The notes: generated by a model from the letters alone, not told the origin. A stretch of DNA of 64,000 nucleotides from Pseudomonadota bacterium (GCA_023412805.1 JAEZRM010000064.1:248001-312000); one strand, 5' to 3'; shown: positions 35,194 through 44,928, numbered from the stretch's first letter. Numbers and translations: made by a program.

Positions 35194-36213
35194 ATGCAGA
35201 AGCCGCAGTTTGCCAGGGTGGGGCACGGCCATAAGATCGGCATTGTCGCAGTTCTGATTGGTTTGTCGTTCGCCGGCTGCTCGTCGTCGAATACGGATGC
35301 GCTCAAAGCCCTGAATCCGGATCCTCCCGGAGTCATGTACAACGAGGCCGACGCTCTGCTCGCCAACGGGCGCAATGAGGCGGCAGCGAAGAAATTCGAG
35401 GAGATCGATCGGCATCACCCGTACGCGCAGGAAGCGCGACGCTCGATGGTGCTGGCCGCCTATGCCTACTACAAGTCCGGCAAATACCCCGAGGCCGTAG
35501 CCGCTGCGCAGCGCTACGTCGTCATGCATCCCGGCACGAAGGACGCTGCGCTGGCCCATCACGTCATCGCGTCGTCGCACTTCGACGAGATCAAGGATCC
35601 TCAGCGCGATCAGGCGGCAACCCGCAAGGCGATCGCCGAGCTCAAGACGCTCGTCTCGCGCTATCCGGAGAGCCCGTACGCCCGACAGGCCGAGAATCGC
35701 ATCCGCATTGGTGAGGACGCGATTGCCGCGAGCGAAATGACGGTCGGGCGCTACTATCTCCAGCGCTCGAATTATGTCGCGGCCATCAACCGCTTCAAGA
35801 CCGTCGTCTCGGAGCATCAGACGACAGCTCACGTCGAGGAAGCGCTCATGCGCCTCACCGAGACGTACATGGCGCTCGGCATCCAGCAGGAGGCGCAGGC
35901 CTCGGCCGCCGTGCTCGGGCACAATTTTCCGCAGTCCGCTTGGTACCGTGACGCACACGCGCTGCTCCAGAAACACGGTCTGAAGCCCGAGGCCATCCAG
36001 GGTACCTGGGTCAGCCAGCAGTGGAAGCAGGTAACGGTGAAGCCCGTCGGCCAGCCGGCGCGGCCGGTCGACACGACGCCGCGCAATGCGCCCCCGGCGA
36101 CGCCCCCTGCAGCCAGGCCGCCGGCCAAGGACACGCCGATGGTCCGCCGGACCCCGCCGAACGAGGTTCCTACGGGTAGCATCGCCCGTCCCATGGGCGC
36201 CGGGCTTCAATAG
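35194..36213 (+). CDS. bamD: Outer membrane assembly lipoprotein BamD
   Basis: Essential lipoprotein of the BAM complex that inserts beta-barrel proteins, 339 residues. The signal ends in a lipobox FAGC (Cys near residue 29), then TPR-like repeats, with MYNEADALLANGRNEAAAKK, the HHPYAQEARRSMVLAAYAYY block and SHFDEIKDPQRDQA typical of BamD/ComL. The tail from about residue 275 is Pro-rich and probably disordered, longer than in E. coli. The frame is open to 35104; ATG 35194 has a GAGGA site. ligA follows, without recN between them. Confidence 0.93.
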   Translation: MQKPQFARVGHGHKIGIVAVLIGLSFAGCSSSNTDALKALNPDPPGVMYNEADALLANGRNEAAAKKFEEIDRHHPYAQEARRSMVLAAYAYYKSGKYPEAVAAAQRYVVMHPGTKDAALAHHVIASSHFDEIKDPQRDQAATRKAIAELKTLVSRYPESPYARQAENRIRIGEDAIAASEMTVGRYYLQRSNYVAAINRFKTVVSEHQTTAHVEEALMRLTETYMALGIQQEAQASAAVLGHNFPQSAWYRDAHALLQKHGLKPEAIQGTWVSQQWKQVTVKPVGQPARPVDTTPRNAPPATPPAARPPAKDTPMVRRTPPNEVPTGSIARPMGAGLQ

Positions 36214-36285
36214 CACTCCAGGCAACTGAGTTCCGCCGGTTCTGAGACTGGCGGGAGCCCCTCGCATACGGCTATTTTGGCGGCC

Positions 36286-38661
36286 ATGAGCAAGAAAGCC
36301 GCCAAGCAACTGCCCCTCGACAAGCTGTCGCGCCGCCAGGCCGCGACGGAGCACAAGACGCTTGCCGGCGAGATCGCCCGTCACGATGCGCTGTACTATC
36401 AGCAAGACGCGCCGGCCATCTCCGATGCCGAGTACGACGCCCTGCGCGCACGGCTCACGGCGATCGAGGCGAAGTTTCCAGATATCGTGCAGGCCGATAG
36501 TCCTTCGCAGCGTGTTGGCGCGGCGCCGCTCGAAGCGTTCGGAAAGATCCGCCACGACGTGCCGATGCTCTCGCTCGGCAATGCCTTCTCGAACGAGGAT
36601 GTCGCCGAGTTCGTCGAGCGCGTGCGGCGCTTCCTGGCCCTTCGTGCCGATGATCCACTCGCTTTCACGGCAGAGCCCAAGATCGACGGCCTCTCCATCT
36701 CGATCCGCTACGAAGGTGGCGCGCTTGTCAGGGCGGCCACACGCGGCGATGGCGTCGAAGGCGAGGACGTCACGACCAATATCCGCACGATCCGCGAGAT
36801 CCCGCATCAGCTCAAGGGCGCGGGCGTGCCTGATGTGATCGAGGTGCGCGGCGAGATCTATCTCGGCACCGAGGATTTTCGCCGGCTCAACGCGGCGCAG
36901 GCTGAGGCCGGCGGCAAGGTGTTTGCAAATCCGCGCAATGCGGCAGCCGGCTCGCTCCGCCAGCTCGATGCGAGCATCACCGCCAAAAGGCCGCTGCGCT
37001 TCTTCGCCTATACCTGGGGTGCCGCATCCGCGCTGCCGGCCAAGACCCAGTTCGATGTCGTGTACGCTTTCGCGAAGTGGGGTTTGCCCGTGAACCCGCG
37101 CATGGAGCGCTGCGCGACAGTGGAAGCTCTCGTCGCCTTCTATGACGGCATCAGCGTCGATCGCGCGCGCCTCGGCTATGATATCGATGGCGTGGTCTAC
37201 AAGGTCGACCGCCTCGATTATCAGGAACGGCTCGGCTTCGTTTCGCGAAGCCCGCGCTGGGCTACCGCGCACAAATTCGCGGCCGAGCAGGCGACGACGG
37301 TACTCGATGCCATCGACATCCAGGTGGGCCGGACGGGCGCACTGACGCCGGTAGCCAAGCTCAAACCCGTGACGGTGGGTGGTGTCGTCGTCGCCAATGC
37401 GACCCTGCACAACGAGGATGAAATCCGCCGCAAGGACATTCGCGAGGGCGATACCGTCGTCATCCAGCGTGCCGGTGATGTCATCCCGCAGGTGGTGAGC
37501 GTGGTGCTCGATCAGCGGCCGCCGAACACCAAGCCCTACAAGTTCCCGCATACGTGCCCTGTCTGCGGCAGTCACGCGGCACGCGACGAAGGGGAGGAGG
37601 GCGGTGATGCCGAAGCTGTTCGCCGCTGCACAGGCGGCCTCATCTGCCCCGCGCAGGCCAAGGAGCGCCTCAAGCATTTTGTCGCGCGCCTGGCTTTCGA
37701 TATCGAAGGGCTCGGCGGCGAGCGCATCGAGCTCTTCTACGACGAAAGCCTGATCCGCACACCGGCCGACATTTTCACGCTCGCGAAGCGCGATGCCGCG
37801 AGCGACAATCCGCTCGCCGAGCGCAAAGGCTTCGGCGAGAAATCCATTCAGAACCTCTTCCGCGCCATCGAGGCGCGCCGCCGCATCGCGCTCGAACGCC
37901 TGCTGTTCGCGCTTGGCATTCGTCACGTGGGCGAGACCACCGCGCGTGATCTCGCGCGCGCCTTCGGCACCTACGAGGCTTTCAGCACGCAGCTTCACCT
38001 CGCATCGAAAGCGCGCCCCGGCCCATCCTATCGCCGCCTCGTGACCGCCAAGGGCATTGGTCCCAAAACGGCCGAGACGCTCATGCAGGCACTCGCTGCG
38101 CGCCGTGGCGATGATCTGTTCGATCGGGTACCGGCGACATTCGAGGAAGCCATATCCGGCATCAAGGGCGTACGCACGGGCGTGACCGAGGCGCTGGCGC
38201 GCGCTTTCGTCGATGCAGCCACCTTTGTCGAGACGGCACACGCTGCCGCACGGGAAATGCCGGGCGATGACTATCGCGCCTTTGCCGGACTGAATGGCAT
38301 TGGCGAAGTGGTGGCCGACTCGCTCATCGACTTCTTCGACGAGCCGCATAACCAGCAGGTCGTCAAGGATCTGCTCGACGAGATCGATGTCCAGCCCTAT
38401 GTGCGCCACGCAACCGTTACCTCCGCGGTCACAGACAAGACGGTCGTGTTCACGGGTACGCTCGAGAAGTTGTCGCGCAACGAGGCCAAGGCGCGGGCCG
38501 AACGCGCCGGTGCGAAGGTCGCAGGCTCGGTATCGAAAAAGACGGACTATGTGATTGCGGGCGCCGATGCAGGTTCGAAGCTCGACAAGGCGCGCGAGCT
38601 CGGCGTGACAGTCCTCAACGAGGACGAGTGGATCGCCCTACTCGAAGGCGGCGCATCGTAG
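36286..38661 (+). CDS. ligA: NAD-dependent DNA ligase
   Basis: Replicative DNA ligase of 791 residues, somewhat longer than the common 670-720. The adenylation Lys132 is in AEPKIDGLSI. The OB fold and a Cys4 zinc finger (CPVC near 423, then two Cys in RRCTGGLIC) follow; the spacing within the finger is extended by an acidic insert (ARDEGEEGGDAEAV). Helix-hairpin-helix repeats and a C-terminal BRCT domain (KTVVFTGTLEKLSRNEAK onward) complete it. A TTG at 36277 could start nine bases earlier; ATG 36286 is simpler. The next gene begins one base after the stop. Confidence 0.97.
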   Translation: MSKKAAKQLPLDKLSRRQAATEHKTLAGEIARHDALYYQQDAPAISDAEYDALRARLTAIEAKFPDIVQADSPSQRVGAAPLEAFGKIRHDVPMLSLGNAFSNEDVAEFVERVRRFLALRADDPLAFTAEPKIDGLSISIRYEGGALVRAATRGDGVEGEDVTTNIRTIREIPHQLKGAGVPDVIEVRGEIYLGTEDFRRLNAAQAEAGGKVFANPRNAAAGSLRQLDASITAKRPLRFFAYTWGAASALPAKTQFDVVYAFAKWGLPVNPRMERCATVEALVAFYDGISVDRARLGYDIDGVVYKVDRLDYQERLGFVSRSPRWATAHKFAAEQATTVLDAIDIQVGRTGALTPVAKLKPVTVGGVVVANATLHNEDEIRRKDIREGDTVVIQRAGDVIPQVVSVVLDQRPPNTKPYKFPHTCPVCGSHAARDEGEEGGDAEAVRRCTGGLICPAQAKERLKHFVARLAFDIEGLGGERIELFYDESLIRTPADIFTLAKRDAASDNPLAERKGFGEKSIQNLFRAIEARRRIALERLLFALGIRHVGETTARDLARAFGTYEAFSTQLHLASKARPGPSYRRLVTAKGIGPKTAETLMQALAARRGDDLFDRVPATFEEAISGIKGVRTGVTEALARAFVDAATFVETAHAAAREMPGDDYRAFAGLNGIGEVVADSLIDFFDEPHNQQVVKDLLDEIDVQPYVRHATVTSAVTDKTVVFTGTLEKLSRNEAKARAERAGAKVAGSVSKKTDYVIAGADAGSKLDKARELGVTVLNEDEWIALLEGGAS

Positions 38662-38662
38662 C

Positions 38663-40183
38663 ATGACCGAGGAGCAAGCCCGTCCGGCGGATACGGCGGA
38701 GCCGGCGCCGAGGAGCTACATTCGTGTCCAGCTTGAAGCTGCGCTGCTGACGCCGATCCGCGCGCTGCGGCTCCACTATCTGCCGCTGCTGATGATCTAC
38801 TTTGCCTATGGTGCGCTTGGCATCGTGGCGGTTGCGCAGGACTTCTGGATCAAGTCAGCTCTGACGCTCACACCTACTGACCTTGCGTCACTGGCCGTCT
38901 GGCTGGGTCTGCCATGGGCTGTGAAGATGGTCTTCGGCGAGCTTGTGGATGCCGTACCGATCTTCGGCTCGCAGCGCCGTATCTATGTGTTCATCGGCGC
39001 CGGGCTGATTGCGACGGGACTTCTGCTGCTCGCCGGTGCCGCTGCTGGCACGTTTCCCTCCATCCATCCCAATACCATCTACATCGCGTCGCAGCTCATC
39101 ATCGTAACAGGCGTCGTGCTGCAGGACGTGGTTGCGGATGCCATGAGTACCGAGGTGGTCAGCCGCGTCGAGGACGACGGCACGCCCCGGCCGGAGCAGG
39201 ACGTGACGCGCGATCTCGGCATGGTGCAGGTTCTCGGCCGCCTCGCATTGTCGTTCGGCATCTTCGCCGTGGCGGGCCTTTCCGGCCTCCTGGCGCAGCA
39301 TCTCGGCTATGCGACAGTGTTTCTCATCGGCCTCGTCGTTCCGGCGATCTCGATTACGGGTGCGCTGCTCGTCAGGCTCGAGACGAGCGAAACGCGGGCC
39401 ATCGACTGGCGCATTCTCGGCGGCGGTCTCGCGTTCGGCGTAACCGTCACGGCCATCGCCATGACCGGTTTGCCAGCCGCGCAGGAGATCGTCTTCCTGG
39501 TCTCCATCGTGATCATCGTGGCGATGTTGAAGCGCGTGATCGGTCAGGTGCCGCCCGAGGCGCAGCGTCACATCATCATCGCCGCGATCATCATCTTCGT
39601 CTTCCGCGCGACGCCGGGTGTCGGCCAGGGCTACACGTGGTTCTCGATCGACGTGCTCGGCTTCGATCAGGCTTTCTTCGGCGTGCTCCAGCAGATTGGG
39701 GCGGCCATCGGCCTCGCTGCGGCATGGTTGCTGGCCGATGCCGTCACGCGCCAGCCTGTGACGCGCGTGCTGCTGTGGCTGACGCTCATCGGCGGCCTGC
39801 TCGCCATTCCGAACCTGATACTGGTGACGGGCGCCTATGAATGGACGGAGCGCGCCCTCGGCATGGGTGCCCGCTCGATCGCGCTCATCGACGCGGCGGC
39901 GCAGTCGCCGCTCGCTCAGGTCAGCATGATCCCGCTCCTGACGCTGATCGCCGTCAACGCGCCGCCGGGACACCGCGCCACGTGGTTCGCGCTCATGGCC
40001 TCGCTGATGAATCTCGCCCTGGTCGCGGGCTCGTTGCAGACCAAATACCTGAACATGCTTTTCCCGGTCGACCGAGGCCAATACGACCAACTGACGATGC
40101 TGGTGGTGGTCGCTTTCGCGCTTGCGCTCGTCGTGCCGCTGGCGGCGATCCTGCTCCTCGGGCCGCGCCTTAAGGCCCGGTAA
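38663..40183 (+). CDS. BT1/MFS-type membrane transporter
   Basis: A 506-residue integral membrane protein with about 12 helices and an acidic N-terminal tail. The HYLPLLMIYFAYGALGIVAV start, GLPWAVKMVFGELVDAVPIF and LQDVVADAMSTEVV resemble the BT1 (folate-biopterin) branch of the major facilitator superfamily more than sugar or drug transporters, but the substrate cannot be read from the sequence. It begins one base after the ligA stop, so it is probably read through from ligA. Confidence 0.75.
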   Translation: MTEEQARPADTAEPAPRSYIRVQLEAALLTPIRALRLHYLPLLMIYFAYGALGIVAVAQDFWIKSALTLTPTDLASLAVWLGLPWAVKMVFGELVDAVPIFGSQRRIYVFIGAGLIATGLLLLAGAAAGTFPSIHPNTIYIASQLIIVTGVVLQDVVADAMSTEVVSRVEDDGTPRPEQDVTRDLGMVQVLGRLALSFGIFAVAGLSGLLAQHLGYATVFLIGLVVPAISITGALLVRLETSETRAIDWRILGGGLAFGVTVTAIAMTGLPAAQEIVFLVSIVIIVAMLKRVIGQVPPEAQRHIIIAAIIIFVFRATPGVGQGYTWFSIDVLGFDQAFFGVLQQIGAAIGLAAAWLLADAVTRQPVTRVLLWLTLIGGLLAIPNLILVTGAYEWTERALGMGARSIALIDAAAQSPLAQVSMIPLLTLIAVNAPPGHRATWFALMASLMNLALVAGSLQTKYLNMLFPVDRGQYDQLTMLVVVAFALALVVPLAAILLLGPRLKAR

Positions 40184-40326
40184 CGGGCTGGCTCTGTGGC
40201 CTCCATGTTACGCCAAAAGAGTGTCTTGATTCGCGGCGAAGTGAGGCCTTGATCAAGCCTGATTCGAAGTGCGAATGGAGCATCGGAAGCGCCATCCTCA
40301 GACAAGTGCGCTTCGTGGGAACGCTC

Positions 40327-40527
40327 ATGAACGACAGTGTGATGCCCGACCGGCCACAAGCCGTCATTTCGGGCTGGTCTCTTCTTCTGCGTCTTGTGAT
40401 CTGCGTCGTCACTGTCGCCGCGCTGAGCATCGGCGGCGCGCTGCTGATGCATGCAGCGATCGATCCCGCGGCTGACGCGGCCGAGGGTGCGGCTTCGATG
40501 GCCGCGACGCCCTCTGAGGCCCGCTAG
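40327..40527 (+). CDS. Possible small single-helix membrane protein
   Basis: A 66-residue frame from ATG 40327. It has a polar start, one strongly hydrophobic helix (SLLLRLVICVVTVAALSIGG, about 18-37) and an Ala/Asp/Glu-rich tail. No family is recognised and the ribosome site is weak. The frame is open upstream to 40249, but that portion looks non-coding. The coherent helix favours a real small protein; the evidence is limited. Confidence 0.4.
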   Translation: MNDSVMPDRPQAVISGWSLLLRLVICVVTVAALSIGGALLMHAAIDPAADAAEGAASMAATPSEAR

Positions 40528-40711
40528 CACTCCCCTTTCTGCCATACTGCCCCGCAAGAGGTCGTTGATGCTGGCGTTCGAGCCCGCTTTACGCCTTTAG
40601 CGCGCGTGGTATGTCTCACCTTGAGCATTGGCCGGTTCATGTGCCTCGTCGGTGTCTGGCGCTGCACGAAACAGCTGGTCTGAGATCCTGCCCTCCATCG
40701 GAGCGCATTTG

Positions 40712-41617
40712 ATGAAGCTCGTCATGCTGGCGCGTAACCCGAGCCTCTACTCGCACCGACGCATCGTCGAGGCCGCGCGCGCACGCGGGCATACGATCGA
40801 CGTGATCAATACGCTTCACGTGCACATGAATATCACGTCGAACAATGCGCTGCTGCGCTACGGCGGCAAGACGCTGCCGATCTACGACGCCGTCATTCCG
40901 CGGATCGGGGCGTCCATTACTCACTACGGCCTTGCCGTCGTGCGCCAGTTCGAGATGCAGGGTGTGTTCTCGCTCAATGAGAGCGTCGCGATCGGGCGCG
41001 CGCGGGACAAGCTGCGCGCCGTCCAGCTTCTAGCGCGCGCCGGCGTCGGGCTGCCGGCCACAGCCTTTGCGCACGGTCCCCGCAAAGCGCTCGACGTGCT
41101 CGCGGAGGTCGGTGGTGTGCCGGTCGTCATCAAGCTGCTCGAGGGTACGCAAGGCATGGGCGTGATCCTGGCCGAGACCGAAGCTTCCGCCAAATCCACG
41201 ATCGAGGCCTTCAGCGCCGCCAATGTCGATATCCTCGTGCAGGAATTCATCAGCGAAGCGATGGGAACCGACGTCAGGGCGCTGGTGGTTGGCAGGAACG
41301 TTGTTGCGGCCATGCGCCGTGTTGGCCGCAAGGGTGAGTTCCGCTCGAACCTTCATCGTGGCGGCAAGGCCGAGGCGGTCGAGTTGTCGCCCGACGAAAT
41401 CCAGACGGCGCTGAAATCAACCGAGGCGCTTGGGCTCAATGTGGCGGCCGTCGACATGCTGCGCTCGAAGCGCGGCCCGCTGGTGCTGGAGGTGAACTCC
41501 TCGCCGGGTATCGAGGGCATGGAGCAGGCGACCGGCATTGATGTTGCCGGCGCCATGATCGCTTATCTCGAAGAGCACGCCCGTCCGGGCAATACCGGGA
41601 CACGGGGCAAGGGCTGA
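40712..41617 (+). CDS. rimK: RimK-like ATP-grasp ligase
   Basis: A 301-residue ATP-grasp ligase with the length and motifs of RimK, which adds glutamate to the C-terminus of ribosomal protein S6 in E. coli. LARNPSLYSHRRIVEAARAR, PIYDAVIPRIGASIT, VVIKLLEGTQGMGVIL and LVVGRNVVAAMRRVG with EFRSNLHRGG are as in RimK, and LEVNSSPGIEGMEQATG is the Mg-binding end. ATG 40712 is chosen over the open frame from 40628. The target protein here is not proven; relatives can modify other substrates. The upstream region has no clear partner gene. Confidence 0.88.
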   Translation: MKLVMLARNPSLYSHRRIVEAARARGHTIDVINTLHVHMNITSNNALLRYGGKTLPIYDAVIPRIGASITHYGLAVVRQFEMQGVFSLNESVAIGRARDKLRAVQLLARAGVGLPATAFAHGPRKALDVLAEVGGVPVVIKLLEGTQGMGVILAETEASAKSTIEAFSAANVDILVQEFISEAMGTDVRALVVGRNVVAAMRRVGRKGEFRSNLHRGGKAEAVELSPDEIQTALKSTEALGLNVAAVDMLRSKRGPLVLEVNSSPGIEGMEQATGIDVAGAMIAYLEEHARPGNTGTRGKG

Positions 41618-41636
41618 GACGCGCCGCGGCGCTGCC

Positions 41637-42446
41637 TCAGGCCGCCGCCCAGTCGAAGTGGATGCTCATGCCATCATAGGCAGGCTCGACATGCGCGGGC
41701 AGCTCGCGCTTCAGCGTCACATAGTCGAGATCGACGTGGAGGTGCGTGAGGATGGCGCGCTTCGGCTTCAGGATCTCGATCCATTCGAGCGCCTGCGCGA
41801 CGGTGAAGTGGCTCGGATGCGGGATGTAGCGCAATGCATCGACGATCCAGAGATCGAGACCGCGCAATTGCTCCTGCCCCTCAGGAGAAAGACCGCTGAT
41901 ATCCGGCGAATAAGCGACGTCGGCAACGCGAAAACCGAGCGAGAAGGCGTCGCCGTGCGCCTGCACGACCGGGATGGCTTCTATGGGGCCTGCAGCACCG
42001 TCGATGCGGACGGCATTCGGCGGATCGATCACGTGGCCATTGAGGATCGGCGGATACATGCTGCCCGGCGGCGACTCGAAGCAGTAGCGAAAGCGCTCGA
42101 GGAGTGAGGCGCGCGTCGCGATATCGAAGTGCACATCGACACGCCGCTTGGCGTTGTAGGCCAGCATCCGGAGGTCGTCGATGCCGTGCGTGTGGTCGGC
42201 ATGGTCGTGCGTGAAGAGGACGCCATCGAGCGTGTCGATCTCGGCATCCAGAAGCTGCTCGCGCAAGTCCGGTGAGGCATCGATGAGCGCGCGCGTCCGC
42301 CCGCGTCCGGAAATGCGCTCGATGAGTGCGGCGCAGCGCCGCCGCCGGTTCTTCGGGTTCTTGGGATCGCAGGCGCCCCAATTATTTCCTAGTCGTGGAA
42401 CGCCGCCGGATGAACCCGTACCGAGAAGCGTCAGCTTGCCGCTCAT
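41637..42446 (-). CDS. MBL fold hydrolase (PhnP-like)
   Basis: A 269-residue metallo-beta-lactamase fold protein. It starts with LTLLGTGSSGGVPRLGNNWG, a typical PhnP/RNase Z-like beginning with a CDPKNPKNRRRRCAALI segment, and has the metal motif FTHDHADHTHGIDD and late His residues in LTHLHVDLDY. It is expected to hydrolyse a phosphodiester, perhaps a cyclic phosphate as PhnP does, but no phn genes are nearby. Its start overlaps the tatD stop (ATGA), so it is coupled to tatD. Confidence 0.9.
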   Translation of the reverse strand: MSGKLTLLGTGSSGGVPRLGNNWGACDPKNPKNRRRRCAALIERISGRGRTRALIDASPDLREQLLDAEIDTLDGVLFTHDHADHTHGIDDLRMLAYNAKRRVDVHFDIATRASLLERFRYCFESPPGSMYPPILNGHVIDPPNAVRIDGAAGPIEAIPVVQAHGDAFSLGFRVADVAYSPDISGLSPEGQEQLRGLDLWIVDALRYIPHPSHFTVAQALEWIEILKPKRAILTHLHVDLDYVTLKRELPAHVEPAYDGMSIHFDWAAA

Positions 42447-43240
42447 GCTGCCGAGCCTTCGAGCGTGCGCGGGGCTTTGGCATAAAGGCGGTAGAAATTC
42501 TCCGTCGTGACGGCCGCGATCTCCTCGTCCGACACGCCTTTGGCGCGTGCCAGCGCCGCCGCCGTGTGCACGACGTAGGCGGGTTCATTGCGCTTGCCGC
42601 GAAAGGGCTCGGGCGCGAGGAATGGCGCGTCCGTCTCCACGAGAACGCGGTCCATGGGCACGTCGGCCGCAATGGCGCGAAGGGCATCGTTCTTCTTGAA
42701 GGTGATGACGCCGGAGAACGAAACATAGAGGCCGATGGCCACCGCGCGTCGCGCGAGATCGGCGCCGCCCGTGAAGCAGTGCAGGACGGCTGTGAAGGCG
42801 CCGCGCTGCATTTCCTCTTCGAGAATGGCGGCGGTGTCCTCGTCCGCATCGCGCGAGTGGATGACAAGTGGGAGGCCGCTCTCGCGCGCCGCCGCAATGT
42901 GCTTGATGAAGCCTTCACGCTGGGCGAGGCGTGGTGACTTGTCGTAGAAATAGTCGAGACCGGCTTCGCCGATGCCGATGCACTTCGGATGCTGGGCGAG
43001 CCGCACGATATCCTCGACGGAGATGTCCAGTTCCTCATGCGCACGATGCGGGTGCGTGCCGACCGTGAAGAAGATCTCCGGATTGGCTTCGGCGATCTCG
43101 CGGTAGGTGTCGTAGTTGCGGATCAGTGTCGAGATCGTGACGAGCCGGCCGACCCCCGCTGCCTTCGCGCGCGCGATCACGTCCTCGCGGTTGCTCGCGA
43201 GGTCGGGATAGTCGAGGTGGCAATGGTGGTCGACGAGCAT
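42443..43240 (-). CDS. TatD family metal-dependent DNase
   Basis: A 265-residue TIM-barrel metallohydrolase of the TatD group. Metal ligands are seen in MLVDHHCHLDYP, IGEAGLDYFYD, VIHSRDADEDT and HCFTGG, with VLVETDAPFLAPEPFRGKRN at the end. Relatives have 3'-5' exonuclease activity. The frame is open to 43540 inside metG; ATG 43240 is the normal start. It is co-transcribed with metG upstream (8 bases between) and the MBL gene downstream. Confidence 0.93.
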   Translation of the reverse strand: MLVDHHCHLDYPDLASNREDVIARAKAAGVGRLVTISTLIRNYDTYREIAEANPEIFFTVGTHPHRAHEELDISVEDIVRLAQHPKCIGIGEAGLDYFYDKSPRLAQREGFIKHIAAARESGLPLVIHSRDADEDTAAILEEEMQRGAFTAVLHCFTGGADLARRAVAIGLYVSFSGVITFKKNDALRAIAADVPMDRVLVETDAPFLAPEPFRGKRNEPAYVVHTAAALARAKGVSDEEIAAVTTENFYRLYAKAPRTLEGSAA

Positions 43241-43248
43241 CGTAATCT

Positions 43249-44838
43249 TCAGCCCTTCTTGTCTTTGGGCTTTGCGGCAGCAGCCTCGGCTTCCGCCGGA
43301 TCGACATAGCGCGGGAATGCGCCGGTCGGCGCTGGGAGCACGAGACCGGGGGCGAGCCGCGATTGTGCACCGAGCGCTGCGAACAAGCGCCCTTCCGCCG
43401 GCTGCGCGAGCAGGTCGAGCAGATGGCTCGCGGCCGTCGGCGTCGCCGGCTGCGCGAGGATCGCCACCTGCCGCACGATTTCCGCAGTCACGTAGAGGAT
43501 CGTCGCCATGCGCGCGGGATCGGTCTTGCGCTTCGCCCACGGCTCTTCGGCCGCGAAGTAGCGGTTCGCCTCACCAACCACATTCCACACCGCTTCGAGA
43601 TAGCGATTGATGGCTTGCGCACCCATGGCCTCGCGCGCCTTGGCGGCCATGTCGTCGGCCGCCGCCAGCAGCGCGTTGTCCTCGGGCGTTAAGGCGCCGG
43701 GCTCGGGAACTTTCCCGTCGCAATTTTTCGCAATCATGGAGAGCGAGCGCTGCGCCAGATTGCCGAGGTCGTTGGCGAGGTCGGCGTTGATGCGGTTGAT
43801 GATCGATTCCCGCGTGTAGTTGCCGTCCTGGCCGAAAGCGACCTCGCGCATGGCGAAGTAGCGCATCTGGTCGACGCCGAACTCGCGCGCCATCTCGAAG
43901 GGATCGATGACATTGCCGACTGACTTCGACATCTTCTCGCCGCGGCTGAGCAGCAGGCCGTGCGCGAAAATGCGCTTCGGGATCTCGACGCCCGCCGACA
44001 TCAGGAAGGCGGGCCAGTAGATGGCATGAAAGCGCAGGATATCCTTGCCGACGACGTGGACGTCTGCCGGCCAGAAGGTCGTGAAGCGAGGTGCGGCCTC
44101 GTCGGGGAAGCCTGCCGCCGTGATGTAGTTCGTCAGCGCATCGATCCACACGTACATGACGTGCGTCGGATCACCCGGCACGGGAACGCCCCAGTCGAGT
44201 GTCGCGCGCGACACGGACAGATCCTCAAGCCCGCTCTTGACGAAGCTCACGACTTCGTTGCGCCGCTCCAGCGGCAGGATGAACTCCGGATTGGCCTCGT
44301 AGTGCGCGAGCAGCTTGTCGCCATAGGCGGAGAGACGGAAGCGATACGTCTTCTCCTCAGTCCATTCGACGGGTGAACCGAGCGGCTCTCGACGCACGCC
44401 ATCGTCACCGACAGTCGTCTCGCTCTCCTTGAAGAAGGCTTCCTGGCGCACGGAGTACCAGCCGGCATAGCTGTCGAGGTAGATGTCGCCGGCATCGGCC
44501 ATGCGCCGCCACAGCTCCTGGCAGGCGGCGTAGTGGCGCGGCTCGGTCGTGCGGATGAAATCGTCGTTCGAGATGTTGAGCGCCGAGAACAGCTCTTTGA
44601 AGCGCGCCGAGTTGCGATCGGCCAGCGCCTGCGGCGTGATCCCTTCCTTGATGGCGCTCTGCTTCATCTTGAGGCCGTGCTCGTCCGTGCCGGTCAGGAA
44701 GAAGACCTGGCGGCCGTCGAGACGGGCGAAGCGGGCCATGACGTCACACGCGATCGACGTATAGGCGTGGCCGAAGTGCGGCTCGCCATTGGGATAATAG
44801 ATCGGCGTCGTGACGTAGAAGGACTTGCGCCCGCTCAT
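43249..44838 (-). CDS. metG: Methionine--tRNA ligase
   Basis: Class I synthetase charging initiator and elongator tRNA-Met, 529 residues. The HIGH-type motif is HFGH (21-24), FLTGTDEHGLKMKQSA follows, and KMSKS is in LSRGEKMSKSVGN near residue 300. The C-terminal part is the helical anticodon domain; there is no tRNA-binding EMAP-like appendix. The region is minus-strand with holB upstream and tatD downstream, as is common in alphaproteobacteria. Confidence 0.97.
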   Translation of the reverse strand: MSGRKSFYVTTPIYYPNGEPHFGHAYTSIACDVMARFARLDGRQVFFLTGTDEHGLKMKQSAIKEGITPQALADRNSARFKELFSALNISNDDFIRTTEPRHYAACQELWRRMADAGDIYLDSYAGWYSVRQEAFFKESETTVGDDGVRREPLGSPVEWTEEKTYRFRLSAYGDKLLAHYEANPEFILPLERRNEVVSFVKSGLEDLSVSRATLDWGVPVPGDPTHVMYVWIDALTNYITAAGFPDEAAPRFTTFWPADVHVVGKDILRFHAIYWPAFLMSAGVEIPKRIFAHGLLLSRGEKMSKSVGNVIDPFEMAREFGVDQMRYFAMREVAFGQDGNYTRESIINRINADLANDLGNLAQRSLSMIAKNCDGKVPEPGALTPEDNALLAAADDMAAKAREAMGAQAINRYLEAVWNVVGEANRYFAAEEPWAKRKTDPARMATILYVTAEIVRQVAILAQPATPTAASHLLDLLAQPAEGRLFAALGAQSRLAPGLVLPAPTGAFPRYVDPAEAEAAAAKPKDKKG

Positions 44839-44928
44839 GAGATCAATGCTCCGTGGGCCTCGCCGCGGGCGCGCGAACCCCTGCGGCGGGCGAACTTATT
44901 GCAAATACTGGCGCTGACTTTGAGATTT

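Noticed and set aside
35053..38409. 1118-codon open frame on the minus strand
   Set aside because: Antisense to bamD and ligA, with no recognisable domain and an Arg/Asp/Leu-heavy composition typical of a shadow.
40175..40188. GCCCG-GTAA-CGGGC hairpin at the end of the BT1-like transporter
   Set aside because: Only a 5-base stem that includes the stop codon and has no T run; too weak to call a terminator.
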